Assembly (NCBI RefSeq): GCF_900221005.1
Contig: NZ_OBQI01000007.1
Coordinates: forward strand, 209,062-273,061
Source: Blastococcus aggregatus
GTDB lineage: Bacteria > Actinomycetota > Actinomycetes > Mycobacteriales > Geodermatophilaceae
Direction: 5' to 3'
DNA: 64,000 bases
Both the position numbers and the translations under genes were made by a program. Below are positions 17,187 through 26,875 of the stretch, in pieces (positions within the stretch are counted from its first letter, which is position 1; each line of letters begins with the position of its first letter). The notes beneath the pieces are model-generated. The model worked only from the letters and a program-made list of their open reading frames with translations, was not told where the DNA came from and searched no databases.

Positions 17187-18545
17187 ATGTTCGATGTGCA
17201 GACGATCGAGACCTCCAGCCTGGGCGACCGGAGCTACCTCATCGACGACGGCGAGGTCGCCGTGGTGATCGATCCCCAGCGCGACATCGACCGGGTGCTG
17301 GACCTGGTCGCGCGGCGCGGCGTGCGGGTCACCCACGTCCTGGAGACCCACGTCCACAACGACTACGTGACGGGGGGCCCCGAACTCGCCCGTGAGACGG
17401 GTGCCGCCTACGTCCTGCCCAGCGGGAGCGACGCCGAGCTCGACCACGTGGCGGTGTCCGACGGCGAAGTGATCGCAGCCGGGCGGCTGCGGCTGACGGC
17501 CCTGCACACCCCCGGGCACACCCACCACCACGTCAGCTATGCGCTGGCGGACGGCGACGGCGACGGCGACGTCCAGGCGGTGTTCACCGGTGGATCCATG
17601 CTCTACGGCGCTACGGGCCGCACCGATCTAGTCAGCCCCGAGGTCACCGACGAGCTGACCCACGCCCAGTACCACTCGGTGCGGCGGCTGGCCCGCGAGC
17701 TACCGGCCGAGGCGCAGGTGTTCCCCACTCACGGCTTCGGCAGCTTCTGCTCGGCCACCCCGACCAGCGGGACGTCGTCGACCATCGGGGAGCAGGCGAA
17801 GGTCAACCCCGCGCTCACGCAGGCCGAACAGGAGTACGTCGACACCCTCCTCGCCGGGCTGGACGCCTTCCCGGCCTACTACGCGCGCATGGCGCCCATC
17901 AACCGGCGGGGCCCCGCGCCGGTCGACCTCTCCATGCCCGAGAAGGTCGACCCCGCGGGGCTGCGCCGGCGTATCGAGGCGGGGGAGTGGGTGGTCGACC
18001 TGCGCGAGCGCACGGCGTTCGCGGCCGGCCACCTGACCGACGCGATGAACGTCGAGCTCGGCACCAACTTCGTGACCTACCTCGGCTGGCTCTACCGCTA
18101 CGGGGAGCCGCTGACGCTGATCGGCGAGAGCGAGGAGCAGGTGGCCGAGGCTCGCCGCGAGCTGGTGCGGATCGGCGTCGACGAGCTGGCCGGTGCCGCG
18201 ATCGGGGACGTCGAGTCCCTCGCCGACGGGCAGCCGTTGCGGTCGTATCCGGTGAGTGACTTCGCCGGCCTGGCCGAGGCGATGGAGCGGGGGCCGGTGC
18301 AGGTCCTCGACGCCCGGCGCAACGACGAGCGGGCGGACGGCTTCGTGCGCGGCTCGCAGCACATCCCGCTGCACGAGCTCGCCGACCGGCTCGACGAGGT
18401 GCCGCAGGGCGAGGTGTGGGTCTACTGCGGCTCCGGCTACCGGGCCTCGATCGCGGCCTCGGTGCTGGACCGACCCGGCCGTTCCGTGGTCCTGGTCAAC
18501 GACTCCTACGAGTCGGCCGGAAAGGCTGGACTCGAGGACGCCTAG
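17187..18545 (+). CDS. CstB-like persulfide dioxygenase-rhodanese fusion, copy 1
   Basis: A 452 residue enzyme that would oxidise low-molecular-weight persulfide to thiosulfate or sulfite. The N-terminal metallo-beta-lactamase-fold dioxygenase (about 1-230) has THVHNDYVTGG as metal motif, LHTPGHTHHHVSYAL and a later FPTHGFGSFCSAT. A rhodanese-like domain without catalytic cysteine follows (about 258-345, WVVDLRERTAFAAGHLTDAM). The last is an active rhodanese (about 360-452) with C414 in VYCGSGYRAS. This three-part layout is that of staphylococcal CstB. A paralogue of the same layout is at 20977-22365. Confidence 0.87.
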   Translation: MFDVQTIETSSLGDRSYLIDDGEVAVVIDPQRDIDRVLDLVARRGVRVTHVLETHVHNDYVTGGPELARETGAAYVLPSGSDAELDHVAVSDGEVIAAGRLRLTALHTPGHTHHHVSYALADGDGDGDVQAVFTGGSMLYGATGRTDLVSPEVTDELTHAQYHSVRRLARELPAEAQVFPTHGFGSFCSATPTSGTSSTIGEQAKVNPALTQAEQEYVDTLLAGLDAFPAYYARMAPINRRGPAPVDLSMPEKVDPAGLRRRIEAGEWVVDLRERTAFAAGHLTDAMNVELGTNFVTYLGWLYRYGEPLTLIGESEEQVAEARRELVRIGVDELAGAAIGDVESLADGQPLRSYPVSDFAGLAEAMERGPVQVLDARRNDERADGFVRGSQHIPLHELADRLDEVPQGEVWVYCGSGYRASIAASVLDRPGRSVVLVNDSYESAGKAGLEDA

Positions 18546-18558
18546 GTCTCGAGGTGTG

Positions 18559-18987
18559 TCAGCGTGCGCCGGCCGCTGCGAGGGCGCGCTCAGCCGCCCC
18601 GGGCTCCAGCTCCAGCCCGGCGAAGTCTCCGCGGAGGGCCTTGATGGCGGTGCGCTCGGCGTCGATCTCGTTGCGCGACCGGGAGCCGAGAGCGCGGAAG
18701 GCGGCGATCGGTGGGCACCAGCCCTGGATCGCATGCTGGAGCAGGAACGCGGGCACCACGCCGGCGAGCGCGAGCCATCGCTTCGACCGCGTGGCCGCGA
18801 GGGCGACGCCCACGAGCATGAGCGTGGCGGCATTCGCCTCGAGCTTGCGCTCGACGTCCCACTCCCGGTCCAGCTGGGAGAGGTGCCTGCTCGACCTCTC
18901 CCGCGGCGCCGTCCCGAACTCCGCGATCCGCGCCAGCCGCTCGTCGTCCAGGCGCCGGGTCAGCCGCTGGGGAGTGTGCGTCCGCAC
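18559..18987 (-). CDS. DUF2892 family small membrane protein
   Basis: 142 residues. The middle is a DUF2892/YgaP-like membrane hairpin: LEANAATLMLVGVALAATRS and LALAGVVPAFLLQHAIQGWC, followed by PPIAAFRALG. DUF2892 proteins accompany rhodaneses and persulfide dioxygenases. The N-terminal 45 residues are basic and cytosolic. GTG 18987 follows AGGAGGAAA. It lies 150 bp downstream of the CstR-like gene, with a strong hairpin in between, so it is probably not always co-transcribed. It is convergent with CstB-like copy 1 (13 bp between stops). Confidence 0.75.
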   Translation of the reverse strand: MRTHTPQRLTRRLDDERLARIAEFGTAPRERSSRHLSQLDREWDVERKLEANAATLMLVGVALAATRSKRWLALAGVVPAFLLQHAIQGWCPPIAAFRALGSRSRNEIDAERTAIKALRGDFAGLELEPGAAERALAAAGAR

Positions 18988-19093
18988 CGGGTCGGTTTCC
19001 TCCTGGCCTATCTCGCCTCCATCTCGTCACGGGCGGGTGCCTCGGAGCCCGTGCCCGTCGGCCCTGCGGGTGAAACGGACCAGGAAACGGCGC

Positions 19094-19125
19094 GCGGCCC
19101 GCACCGAACTACCGGTGCGGGCCGC
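19094..19125 (-). terminator. Strong hairpin after the CstR-like gene
   Basis: Perfect 13 bp arms GCGGCCCGCACCG / CGGTGCGGGCCGC with a 6 nt loop, 14 bp after the stop of the CstR-like gene. No T-run, as usual in high-GC Actinobacteria. Confidence 0.6.
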
Positions 19126-19138
19126 GGGGAGCCGCTGC

Positions 19139-20398
<1,260 letters not shown>

Positions 20399-20980
20399 TC
20401 ACCGCTTCCGGGTGAGCTGGTCCAGCGCCGAGCCGGTGGCGCGGGCGCCCCGCTTGTTCCACGGCATCTTCGCCAGCGCCATGCCCATGGCGCAGGTGTC
20501 GGTCAGGGCGGCGAAGACCAGCCCGCCGCCGACGAAGCCGGACAGCCACTTCGCCTTGGGGGCGACCGTGCTGCCCACGATCCCGGCGACGACGAGCGAT
20601 CCGGCGGCCAGGCGGACCTGGCGCTCGAGCTCCCAGCTCTGGCGGCCGCGGTTCACCGTGCCGCCGGTCTTCTCCCAGTCCACGATGCCGCCGGAGAGGA
20701 CGGCGGGGGAGGAAAGGCCAGCCGCCTGCAGGGCCTCCTGCGCCTGGCCAGCCCGGGCGCCGGAGCGGCAGACGAGGACGACGTCGTGGTGATCGTCCAG
20801 GACCGTGCGGAGCTCGTCGAGCGAGCCCTTCAGCTCGTCCAGGGGGACGTTGACCGCGCCGGGGATGTGGCCGGCCTCGAACTCCGCCGGTGTGCGGACA
20901 TCGATCAGCGTGGGGTCCGGGTCCGAGTTGTTGCCGAGGCGCTCGGCGAGGGTGGGGGCGTCGACGGTGGGGGTGGTCAT
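20399..20980 (-). CDS. Rhodanese fused to DUF2892 membrane segment
   Basis: A 193 residue membrane-tethered sulfurtransferase. Residues 1-105 are a rhodanese domain (PTLIDVRTPAEFEAGHIPGA; active loop C71-RSGARAG). Residues about 125-175 are a DUF2892 hairpin (RLAAGSLVVAGIVGSTVAPK, then LSGFVGGGLVFAALTDTCAM). This matches YgaP/CstA-style proteins that accept sulfane sulfur at the inner membrane face. ATG 20980 overlaps the stop of CstB-like copy 2 (ATGA). Confidence 0.86.
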   Translation of the reverse strand: MTTPTVDAPTLAERLGNNSDPDPTLIDVRTPAEFEAGHIPGAVNVPLDELKGSLDELRTVLDDHHDVVLVCRSGARAGQAQEALQAAGLSSPAVLSGGIVDWEKTGGTVNRGRQSWELERQVRLAAGSLVVAGIVGSTVAPKAKWLSGFVGGGLVFAALTDTCAMGMALAKMPWNKRGARATGSALDQLTRKR

Positions 20981-22365
20981 GCGGGGATCTCCTGCTTGAT
21001 CGCGTCGGTGGTGAGGTAGAGGCCGGCGGGGCCGGCATTGTCGAAGGAGTCGTCGATGGCGACGACGTCGATGCCGTGCGCGTCGAGCAGGGCGGCGACG
21101 ACGCCGGCGCGGTAGCCGCCGGCGCAGTGCACCCACACCGGCCCGGCCGGGACCTCGTCGAGGCGCTCGAGCACCTCGTGGATCGGGATGTGCAGCGAAC
21201 CGGCGATGTGCCGCTCGGCGCGTTCCTGGTTGCGCCGCACGTCGAGCACGAGGGGGCTGCGGCCGGCGGTGAACTCGGCGGCGAGGTCAGCGAAGGTGGC
21301 GGTGCGGTAGGCCCGCAGCGGCTCGCCGCCGGACCAGTCCTCGACGCGGCCGGTGGCCATCGCGGCCGGCCGGTCGATGCCGACCCGGACCAGCTCGCGC
21401 TGGGCCTCGGCGACGTCCTCGGCGGTCTCCCCGAGCAGGGTCACCGGGGTGCCCCAGGGCATCAGCCAGGCGAGGTAGGTGACGAACTGCCCGTCCAGGC
21501 CGAAGTTGACCGTCCCGCCGACGTGCCCGGCGGCGAAGGCCGTGCGGTTGCGGAGGTCGACGACCCACTCGCCGGCCTCGATGCGCCGGCGCAGCTCGGC
21601 CGGGTCCGCCTCGGTCGGCAGGGAGAGGTCGGCCTCGCCGGGGCCGGCGGAGTTGGCCGCGCCCATGTGCGCGTAGTAGGCCGGGTAGGCGTCCAGGCCG
21701 GCGAGGAGATCCTCGACGTAGCGGGACTCGTCGGTGGTCAGGGCCGGGTTGGCGAGCTTCTCCTGGCCGATGGTGCTGGCGGTGCCGCCGGACTGGGTGG
21801 CCGAGCAGAAGCTGCCGAAGCCGTGCGTCGGGTAGACGGCGGTCTCGTCCGGGAGCTCGGCGGCCAGCCGCTGCGCGGAGTGCCACTGGGCGTGCGCCAG
21901 CGTCTGGGTGTGGTCGGGGCCGAGCAGGTCGGGGCGCCCGGTGGAGCCGAAGAGCAGCGAGCCGCCGGTGAACACCGCCACGGACTCGCCGTCGGCCTCC
22001 AGTGCGAACGACAGGTGGGTGTGGGTGTGGCCGGGGGTGAGCAGCACCCGCACGCGCATCCGGGCCCCCACCTCGACGATGTCGCCGTCGGAGACCCCGG
22101 TCCGTTCGAAGGAGACCTGGTCGTCGGCGTTCAGCAGGTACTGGGCGCCGACCTCGCGGGCCAGTTCCAGTCCGCCGGTGACGTAGTCGTTGTGGATGTG
22201 GGACTCGAAGACGTGGGTGATCCGGACGCCGGCGGCCTCGGCGATGCCGAGCACGCGGTCGTAGTCGCGCTGCGGGTCGACCACGAGCGCGACCTCGCCG
22301 TCGTGGGCGATGTAGGTGCGGTCACCCAGGCCGGGGGTGTCCAGGGGGAGGACGGTGATCGTCAT
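20977..22365 (-). CDS. CstB-like persulfide dioxygenase-rhodanese fusion, copy 2
   Basis: A 462 residue paralogue of the 17187 gene, with the same three domains. The dioxygenase has ESHIHNDYVTGG, LLTPGHTHTHLSFAL and YPTHGFGSFCSAT. The middle rhodanese-like domain lacks its cysteine (WVVDLRNRTAFAAGHVGGTV). The final rhodanese has C414 in VHCAGGYRAG. ATG 22365 follows GAGAGGAACCCCG. It is second in the operon behind the single-domain rhodanese. Two copies may differ in substrate or in the strength of their operator boxes. Confidence 0.88.
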   Translation of the reverse strand: MTITVLPLDTPGLGDRTYIAHDGEVALVVDPQRDYDRVLGIAEAAGVRITHVFESHIHNDYVTGGLELAREVGAQYLLNADDQVSFERTGVSDGDIVEVGARMRVRVLLTPGHTHTHLSFALEADGESVAVFTGGSLLFGSTGRPDLLGPDHTQTLAHAQWHSAQRLAAELPDETAVYPTHGFGSFCSATQSGGTASTIGQEKLANPALTTDESRYVEDLLAGLDAYPAYYAHMGAANSAGPGEADLSLPTEADPAELRRRIEAGEWVVDLRNRTAFAAGHVGGTVNFGLDGQFVTYLAWLMPWGTPVTLLGETAEDVAEAQRELVRVGIDRPAAMATGRVEDWSGGEPLRAYRTATFADLAAEFTAGRSPLVLDVRRNQERAERHIAGSLHIPIHEVLERLDEVPAGPVWVHCAGGYRAGVVAALLDAHGIDVVAIDDSFDNAGPAGLYLTTDAIKQEIPA

Positions 22366-22402
22366 CGGGGTTCCTCTCGGGGCCGTGGTGGCGTGGTTCA
22401 GG

Positions 22403-22717
22403 TCAGGCGGCGGTGGCGACCGGGCGGCCGGACTCGATCCAGGCGCCGGTGCCGCCGGCGACGCTGGTGGCGTCGATGCCGACGCCGCGCATGAGGGCCG
22501 TCGCCTGGGCACTGCGGCCACCGGCCTGGCAGATCACGTAGACCGGACGGTCCTTCGGCAGCTCGGGCAGGCGGGCCGGCAGCACGCTCAGCGGCATGTT
22601 CTGCGCGCCGGGGACGTGGCCGGGGCGGTACTCGCGCGCCTCGCGCACGTCGACGACGAGGGCATCGCCCTCGGCGAGCCGGGCGGCAAAGGTGTTCTGG
22701 TCGATCTCGGGGATCAC
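22403..22717 (-). CDS. Single-domain rhodanese, first gene of persulfide operon
   Basis: Cytosolic sulfurtransferase of 104 residues. CH2A-type segment VVDVREAREYRPGHVPGAQN and active loop C63-QAGGRSAQA, an unusual loop with glutamine after the cysteine. GTG 22717 is chosen because CAGGAGCTGAC precedes it and the domain begins at once; the longer frame from 22792 would run through the operator. It heads the operon rhodanese, CstB-like 2, rhodanese-DUF2892, TauE/SafE. Confidence 0.86.
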   Translation of the reverse strand: MIPEIDQNTFAARLAEGDALVVDVREAREYRPGHVPGAQNMPLSVLPARLPELPKDRPVYVICQAGGRSAQATALMRGVGIDATSVAGGTGAWIESGRPVATAA

Positions 22718-22744
22718 GTCAGCTCCTGAAAGTCTGTGGGTCAG

Positions 22745-22760
22745 ATACCCGGGGGGGTAT
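22745..22760. promoter_or_regulatory. CsoR/CstR-type operator of the persulfide operon
   Basis: ATACCCGGGGGGGTAT matches ATACCC-N4-GGGTAT exactly and lies 28 bp upstream of the first rhodanese start. Confidence 0.7.
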
Positions 22761-22928
22761 GTGTGGACCAACGGTAGCACCGTCCGACGCATTCCCCCGG
22801 GGGCATGTTGTGCGAGCGGCAGAGCTCACCAAGCCAGCGCTGCCTGCACCCCACCTGTGTGGTGGAACACCGGTGTCGACGAGGACCTCCGCCCTCGCGA
22901 TCACCCTCGAGGAGAAGGAAAAGGACGG

Positions 22929-23102
22929 ATGTGTCGAGCGGTGTCCTGCAAGACATGCGGCAACACAACGTGGGCCGGCTGCGGTCAGCACGTGGACCAG
23001 GTGATGCGAGGCGTCCCAGCCGCACAGCGCTGCCCAGGGCACGATCGGCAGGCCGGCCGCGCTGGCGGCGGCTTCTTCTCGAAGTTCCGGCGATCGCGGT
23101 AG
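22929..23102 (+). CDS. Small cysteine-rich actinobacterial protein
   Basis: 57 residues: MCRAVSCKTCGNTTWAGCGQ, then HVDQVMRGVPAAQRCPGH, then a basic tail ending FFSKFRRSR. The five cysteines and two histidines in the first 40 residues suggest a small zinc-binding knuckle. I know proteins of this look from many Actinobacteria but no function. ATG 22929 follows GAAGGAAAAGGACGG, a good ribosome site. It stands alone, divergent from the persulfide operon. Confidence 0.65.
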   Translation: MCRAVSCKTCGNTTWAGCGQHVDQVMRGVPAAQRCPGHDRQAGRAGGGFFSKFRRSR

Positions 23103-23187
23103 TCGACGGGCGGATCCAGTCGGTCGGCCCAACGCGCGAAGAGGAGGTGCCGGCTGCCTGAGCAGCCGGCCCCTCGATTCGCGCCGC

Positions 23188-23280
23188 CTACGCGGCCTTC
23201 TGGCCCAGAGGGCGGCGGGTCTCCTCCAGGAACTTCTCGTCGCCCTCGGCGGGCTCGTGGACGTAGATGTCCGCGCGTCC
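23188..23280 (-). pseudogene. C-terminal gene remnant without start
   Basis: A short frame reads ADIYVHEPAEGDEKFLEETR and ends RPLGQKAA-stop, with strongly GC-rich third positions typical of real genes here. It has a stop just upstream and no start codon. I take it as the tail of a gene lost to a rearrangement near the truncated tRNA. The parent family is not recognised. Confidence 0.35.
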
Positions 23281-23368
23281 GCATCATTGCAACTCACGGA
23301 CAACTACTCCGCGCCCCTGCCCCCACCCCGACCCGGGTACAAACAACCGCAAGATGACCGTGAATGAC

Positions 23369-23401
23369 GTAGCGGGACACCTGTGAGAGGTGTCCCGCTA
23401 C
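23369..23401 (-). terminator. 14 bp perfect hairpin downstream of the tRNA-Gly remnant
   Basis: GTAGCGGGACACCT, loop GTGAG, AGGTGTCCCGCTAC. It lies 11 bp past the 3' end of the tRNA-Gly remnant (minus strand), the usual place of a tRNA terminator. Confidence 0.65.
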
Positions 23402-23411
23402 ATCGCATCGG

Positions 23412-23457
23412 AGCGGGTGACGGGAATCGAACCCGCACAGTCAGCTTGGAAGGCTGG
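23412..23457 (-). pseudogene. Truncated tRNA-Gly (TCC), 3' half only
   Basis: On the minus strand the sequence gives anticodon stem-loop with CTTCCAA (anticodon TCC), variable loop CTGT, T-arm GCGGG-TTCGATT-CCCGT and acceptor strand CACCCGC-T. The 5' acceptor strand and D-arm that should follow beyond 23457 are missing and replaced by unrelated sequence. This is what remains at one end of an element that integrated into a tRNA-Gly gene. The chromosome side is at lower coordinates, the element side at higher. Confidence 0.7.
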
Positions 23458-23707
23458 GTGACTCCACCCGTGAATCCGCTGGTGACAGCCTCACGAGGTG
23501 GCCGTCGTGCTTTCCGCGTGCCTTAGGTGCGATCCGATGAACGAACTCCTGCACATCGTCGCCGGACCACGGTGTGCGCCACTCCGATGACGCCGGCCGA
23601 GGCGGAGGGGGTCCGGATGTCTTCCCCCGCCTGGGACACCCCCAACTGCCCCCCAATCCCGGGGCATCGCCTGGTCGCTGCTGGCCGCCGCGGAGGGGTG
23701 ATGGCCC

Positions 23708-24397
23708 TCAGCGGTGTCCGGCCGTAACGGGGCTGCGCAGGTGTCCGTCGTGGATCTCGACGATCTGGTCGACGGCGGTCAGGTGGGTGCGGTCGTGGGT
23801 GACCAGGACGGTGGCGGTTCCTTGCCGGTGGGTGAGGGTGGTGATGAGGTCCAGGATCGCGGCGCCTCGTTCTTGGTCCAGGGCGCTGGTGGGCTCGTCG
23901 ACCAGCAGCACGGCCGGCTCGTTCATCAGCGAGCGGGCGATGTTGATGCGCTGCCGCTGGCCGCCGGAGAGCTGGTGCGGCCGGCGGTCGGCCTGCCCGG
24001 TGAGCCCGACGGCCTCGAGGAGTTCCATGGCGTGGCCTCGTGCGGCCCTCGGGGCGCGGCCGTCGAGGTGGGCCATCACCTGGAGTTGCTCGGCGGCGGT
24101 CAGTGACGGCAGCAGGTTGGGCTGCTGGAAGACCATGCCAATCCGGGTGCGGCGCAGCTCGGTCAGCCGGCTGCGGCTCAGCCCCGTGGTGTCGGTGCCG
24201 GCGATGACCACGTGCCCGGTGTCCGGGCTGATGAGTGTGGCCGCGACGGCCAGCAGGCTGGACTTGCCGGAGCCGGACGGGCCGACGAGGGCGGTGATGG
24301 TGCCGGCCGGCACGTCCAGGTCGACGTCGTCCAGGGCGGTCAGGCGAGCACCGCCGTCGGGGTAGGTGAGGGTGACATCGGTCAGGTGCAGGCTCAT
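23708..24397 (-). CDS. ABC transporter ATP-binding protein (MacB/LolD type)
   Basis: Cytosolic ATPase of 229 residues for the FtsX-type permease next to it. Walker A GPSGSGKSS (G39-S47), Q-loop MVFQQPNLLPSLTA, signature LSGGQRQRINIARSL, Walker B VLLVDEPTSALD, H-loop VLVTHD. The size and the MVFQQ segment fit the LolD/MacB group that drives export or envelope signalling. ATG 24397 overlaps the permease stop (ATGA). About 250 bp between its 3' end and the tRNA remnant hold no gene that I can support. Confidence 0.92.
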   Translation of the reverse strand: MSLHLTDVTLTYPDGGARLTALDDVDLDVPAGTITALVGPSGSGKSSLLAVAATLISPDTGHVVIAGTDTTGLSRSRLTELRRTRIGMVFQQPNLLPSLTAAEQLQVMAHLDGRAPRAARGHAMELLEAVGLTGQADRRPHQLSGGQRQRINIARSLMNEPAVLLVDEPTSALDQERGAAILDLITTLTHRQGTATVLVTHDRTHLTAVDQIVEIHDGHLRSPVTAGHR

Positions 24398-25476
24398 CGG
24401 GCACTTCCCAGGGCGGTCAGCGGGTCGACGGAGGTGATCCGGCGGATGGACAGGGCTGCGCCGGCGACGCCGAGCGCGATCATGACCAGCGCCGGGACGG
24501 CGACGGTGGCGAGGTCGAGGACGAACGGCACGGCGTGGCCGAGGGCGGCGCCGGCGGCGACCGCGATCGCGGTGCCGGCGACGGTGCCGAGCACGAGCAG
24601 CACCACGGCCTGGCCGAGCGCGTCGCGCAGCAGGTAGCCCGTGGACGCGCCCAGTGCCTTGAGGACGGCGATGTCGCCGCTGCGCTGGATGGTCCAGACG
24701 GTGAAGAACGCACCGATCACCAGTGCGGAGATCGCGAACAAGAATCCGCGCATCAGCTGCAGGGAGCCGTTCTCTGAGGTGAACGACCCGATCGCGGACA
24801 GGGCGTCGTCGCGGCTGACCGTCGTGGTGCCCAGCTCGGCGTCGGCGGCGGCCAGGTCGGCGTCGGAGGTGGTGGTCAGCGCGATGACGGTGGCGCTGGG
24901 ATCGTCGTCGCCGGTGCTGCCGGTGAGCGCCTGGAAGTCGTCCAGGCTGGTCCACATGACGGGGGTGTGGCTGTAGGAGGCGTCCCCGGCGATGTCGGCC
25001 ACCCGCAGTTCCTGCCCGGCCACCGTGACGGTGTCCCCAATTCGGGCCTCGAGCTCGTCCGCGGCGGCGGTGGACAGCACGACCGCGCCGTCCCGGACTT
25101 GCCCGGCGGACGGGGCCAGGCCGGAGCCCGCCTGCACCCCGAACGCGGACACGCTGGCCGTCCGCCCGTCGGTCTGCGCGCGGGTGGTGAGGATGCCCAG
25201 CGGCTCGGCGCTCGTGACTCCGGGCACCCGCTCCCATGCCGTCCACGTGTCGGCGTCGACGCTGGAGACGGTGAAGGAGAAGCCCTCTCCGTCGGCGGGC
25301 GCGGCGAACGCGAGGGAGTCGGCGGGCAGGTCGGTGATGGCGGAGGTGTTGGCCCGGGCCAGGCCGGCGGTCAGGCCGGACACCAGCCCGACCAGCACCG
25401 TGATGAGCACGACCACGGCGCCCATGAGGACGAAGCGTCCCTTGGCGAACCGGAGGTCTCTCCAGGCGACGAACAC
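24394..25476 (-). CDS. FtsX-family ABC transporter permease
   Basis: Membrane permease of 360 residues in MacB-like layout: one N-terminal helix (about 14-38), a large extracytoplasmic domain (about 40-240), then three helices (about 245-265, 285-320, 325-345). The end, RRITSVDPLTALGSAR, is the typical FtsX C-terminus. Such pairs export peptides or antibiotics, or act as sensors. It is divergent from the histidine kinase at 25658, suggesting control by that two-component system. Start GTG 25476. Confidence 0.88.
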   Translation of the reverse strand: MFVAWRDLRFAKGRFVLMGAVVVLITVLVGLVSGLTAGLARANTSAITDLPADSLAFAAPADGEGFSFTVSSVDADTWTAWERVPGVTSAEPLGILTTRAQTDGRTASVSAFGVQAGSGLAPSAGQVRDGAVVLSTAAADELEARIGDTVTVAGQELRVADIAGDASYSHTPVMWTSLDDFQALTGSTGDDDPSATVIALTTTSDADLAAADAELGTTTVSRDDALSAIGSFTSENGSLQLMRGFLFAISALVIGAFFTVWTIQRSGDIAVLKALGASTGYLLRDALGQAVVLLVLGTVAGTAIAVAAGAALGHAVPFVLDLATVAVPALVMIALGVAGAALSIRRITSVDPLTALGSAR

Positions 25477-25657
25477 GGTTCAGGCTCTCCTCGCTGCACG
25501 TGCCAGGCGACGTGCCCGGCGACTGGATCCAGCCTCGCCAGGAGAGGGCATTCCAGGCATCGTGCGGGAGACTGCTCCGGCCAGGCCAGGAGGTGCACGG
25601 CCGCCTCAACCTTTCGATGGATGCGGTGCTCGCGCAGCTGCCTAGCCTGGAGGTGCC

Positions 25658-26875
25658 ATGACCCCGACTGCTCCCGTTCCGGTACAGCCGGTGCTGCGCG
25701 GTTGTCTGCACCTGCTGGTGCTCGCGCTGCTGGGATTGGCCGTCGCACGCGCCGTCGCCGAGGACGCCCCGCATGCCGGTGCGGTCCTCGCCGCGGCGGT
25801 CGCCGTGGGCCTGATCTACGCCGTCGGCCCTGCTCTGCCGTCGGTGCAGCGCTCCACCGCCGCGGCGGCAATCTGGCTGACGATCCTGGGCCTCGGCTGG
25901 CTGGTGCTCCTGTACTGGACGCCGGACGGCATCTGGCTGGCTTTCCCGCTGTTCTTCGTCCAGCTCCACCTGCTGCCCATGCGCTGGGGGCTCACCGCCG
26001 TCGCGACCACGACTGTCGCGGCGATCGCCGGGTTCGCCTGGCACCAGGACGGCCTCACCGCGCCGATGGTCCTCGGCCCGGTCCTGGGCGCGGCCGTCGC
26101 GGTGGCCACCGTGCTCGGCTACCAGGCGCTGTACCGGGAGAGCGAAGCGCGCCGGCGGCTGATCGACGAGCTCACCGCCGCCCGCGCCGACCTGGCCGCC
26201 GCCGAGCACACGGGTGGGGTGCTGGCCGAACGCGAGCGGCTCGCCCGGGAGATCCACGACACCCTCGCCCAGGGCCTGTCCAGCATCCAGCTGCTGCTCC
26301 GCGCCGCGGAGCGCGCCCTTCCCGGCCGGTCGGACAGCGCCCTCGGTCACGTGCGGCAGGCCCGCCAGGCCGCCGTCGACAACCTTGCCGAGGCGCGGCG
26401 CTTCGTCCGGGACTGGACTCCGCCGGGCCTGGAGGTGGCGGGCTCACTGCCCGCCGCGCTCAAGCAGCTGTGCGCGACCACCGCCGATGCCTTTGGGCTG
26501 GCCGTGCACGCCTCCATCTCCGGTGTGCCGATCGAGCTGCCGGCTGCCCAGGAGACCGCGCTGCTGCGCATCGCACAGGCGGCGCTCGCCAACGCCGTCC
26601 AGCACGGGCAGCCGTCACGCGTCGAGCTGACGCTGAGCTACATGGGCACCGACGTCGCCCTCGACATCGTCGACGACGGCACCGGGTTCGACCCCGAGCT
26701 GGTCGCACCGCCCGGCCAGGGTCCGGACGGGACTGGGTTCGGCCTGGCGGCGATGCGCGCTCGCGCGCGCGCCCTGCAGGGCGCGCTGGTCGTGGAGTCC
26801 GCGCCCGGCAAGGGCACGGCGGTGGCGGCCACCCTCCCGGTCCCCGCAGGCACCGTCGAGGAGGTGTCGGCTTGA
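25658..26875 (+). CDS. NarL-type sensor histidine kinase
   Basis: Membrane kinase of 405 residues. About five hydrophobic segments lie at 15-34, 40-60, 70-86, 92-108 and 111-155. HisKA_3 follows with ERLAREIHDTLAQGLSSIQL, phospho-acceptor H200. The ATPase domain has IAQAALANAVQHGQPSRVEL (N box) and VDDGTGFDP with GFGLAAMRARA. No extracytoplasmic sensor domain, so it probably senses within or near the membrane. Its stop overlaps the TTG start of the response regulator. It is divergent from the ABC exporter genes. Confidence 0.92.
   Translation: MTPTAPVPVQPVLRGCLHLLVLALLGLAVARAVAEDAPHAGAVLAAAVAVGLIYAVGPALPSVQRSTAAAAIWLTILGLGWLVLLYWTPDGIWLAFPLFFVQLHLLPMRWGLTAVATTTVAAIAGFAWHQDGLTAPMVLGPVLGAAVAVATVLGYQALYRESEARRRLIDELTAARADLAAAEHTGGVLAERERLAREIHDTLAQGLSSIQLLLRAAERALPGRSDSALGHVRQARQAAVDNLAEARRFVRDWTPPGLEVAGSLPAALKQLCATTADAFGLAVHASISGVPIELPAAQETALLRIAQAALANAVQHGQPSRVELTLSYMGTDVALDIVDDGTGFDPELVAPPGQGPDGTGFGLAAMRARARALQGALVVESAPGKGTAVAATLPVPAGTVEEVSA

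Noticed and set aside
20890..22494. A 534-codon plus-strand frame
   Set aside because: Antisense shadow of the CstB-like copy 2; glycine/valine-rich with no motif.
23441..23656. A 71 residue minus-strand frame through the tRNA remnant
   Set aside because: Its end is translated tRNA sequence, so it is not a gene.
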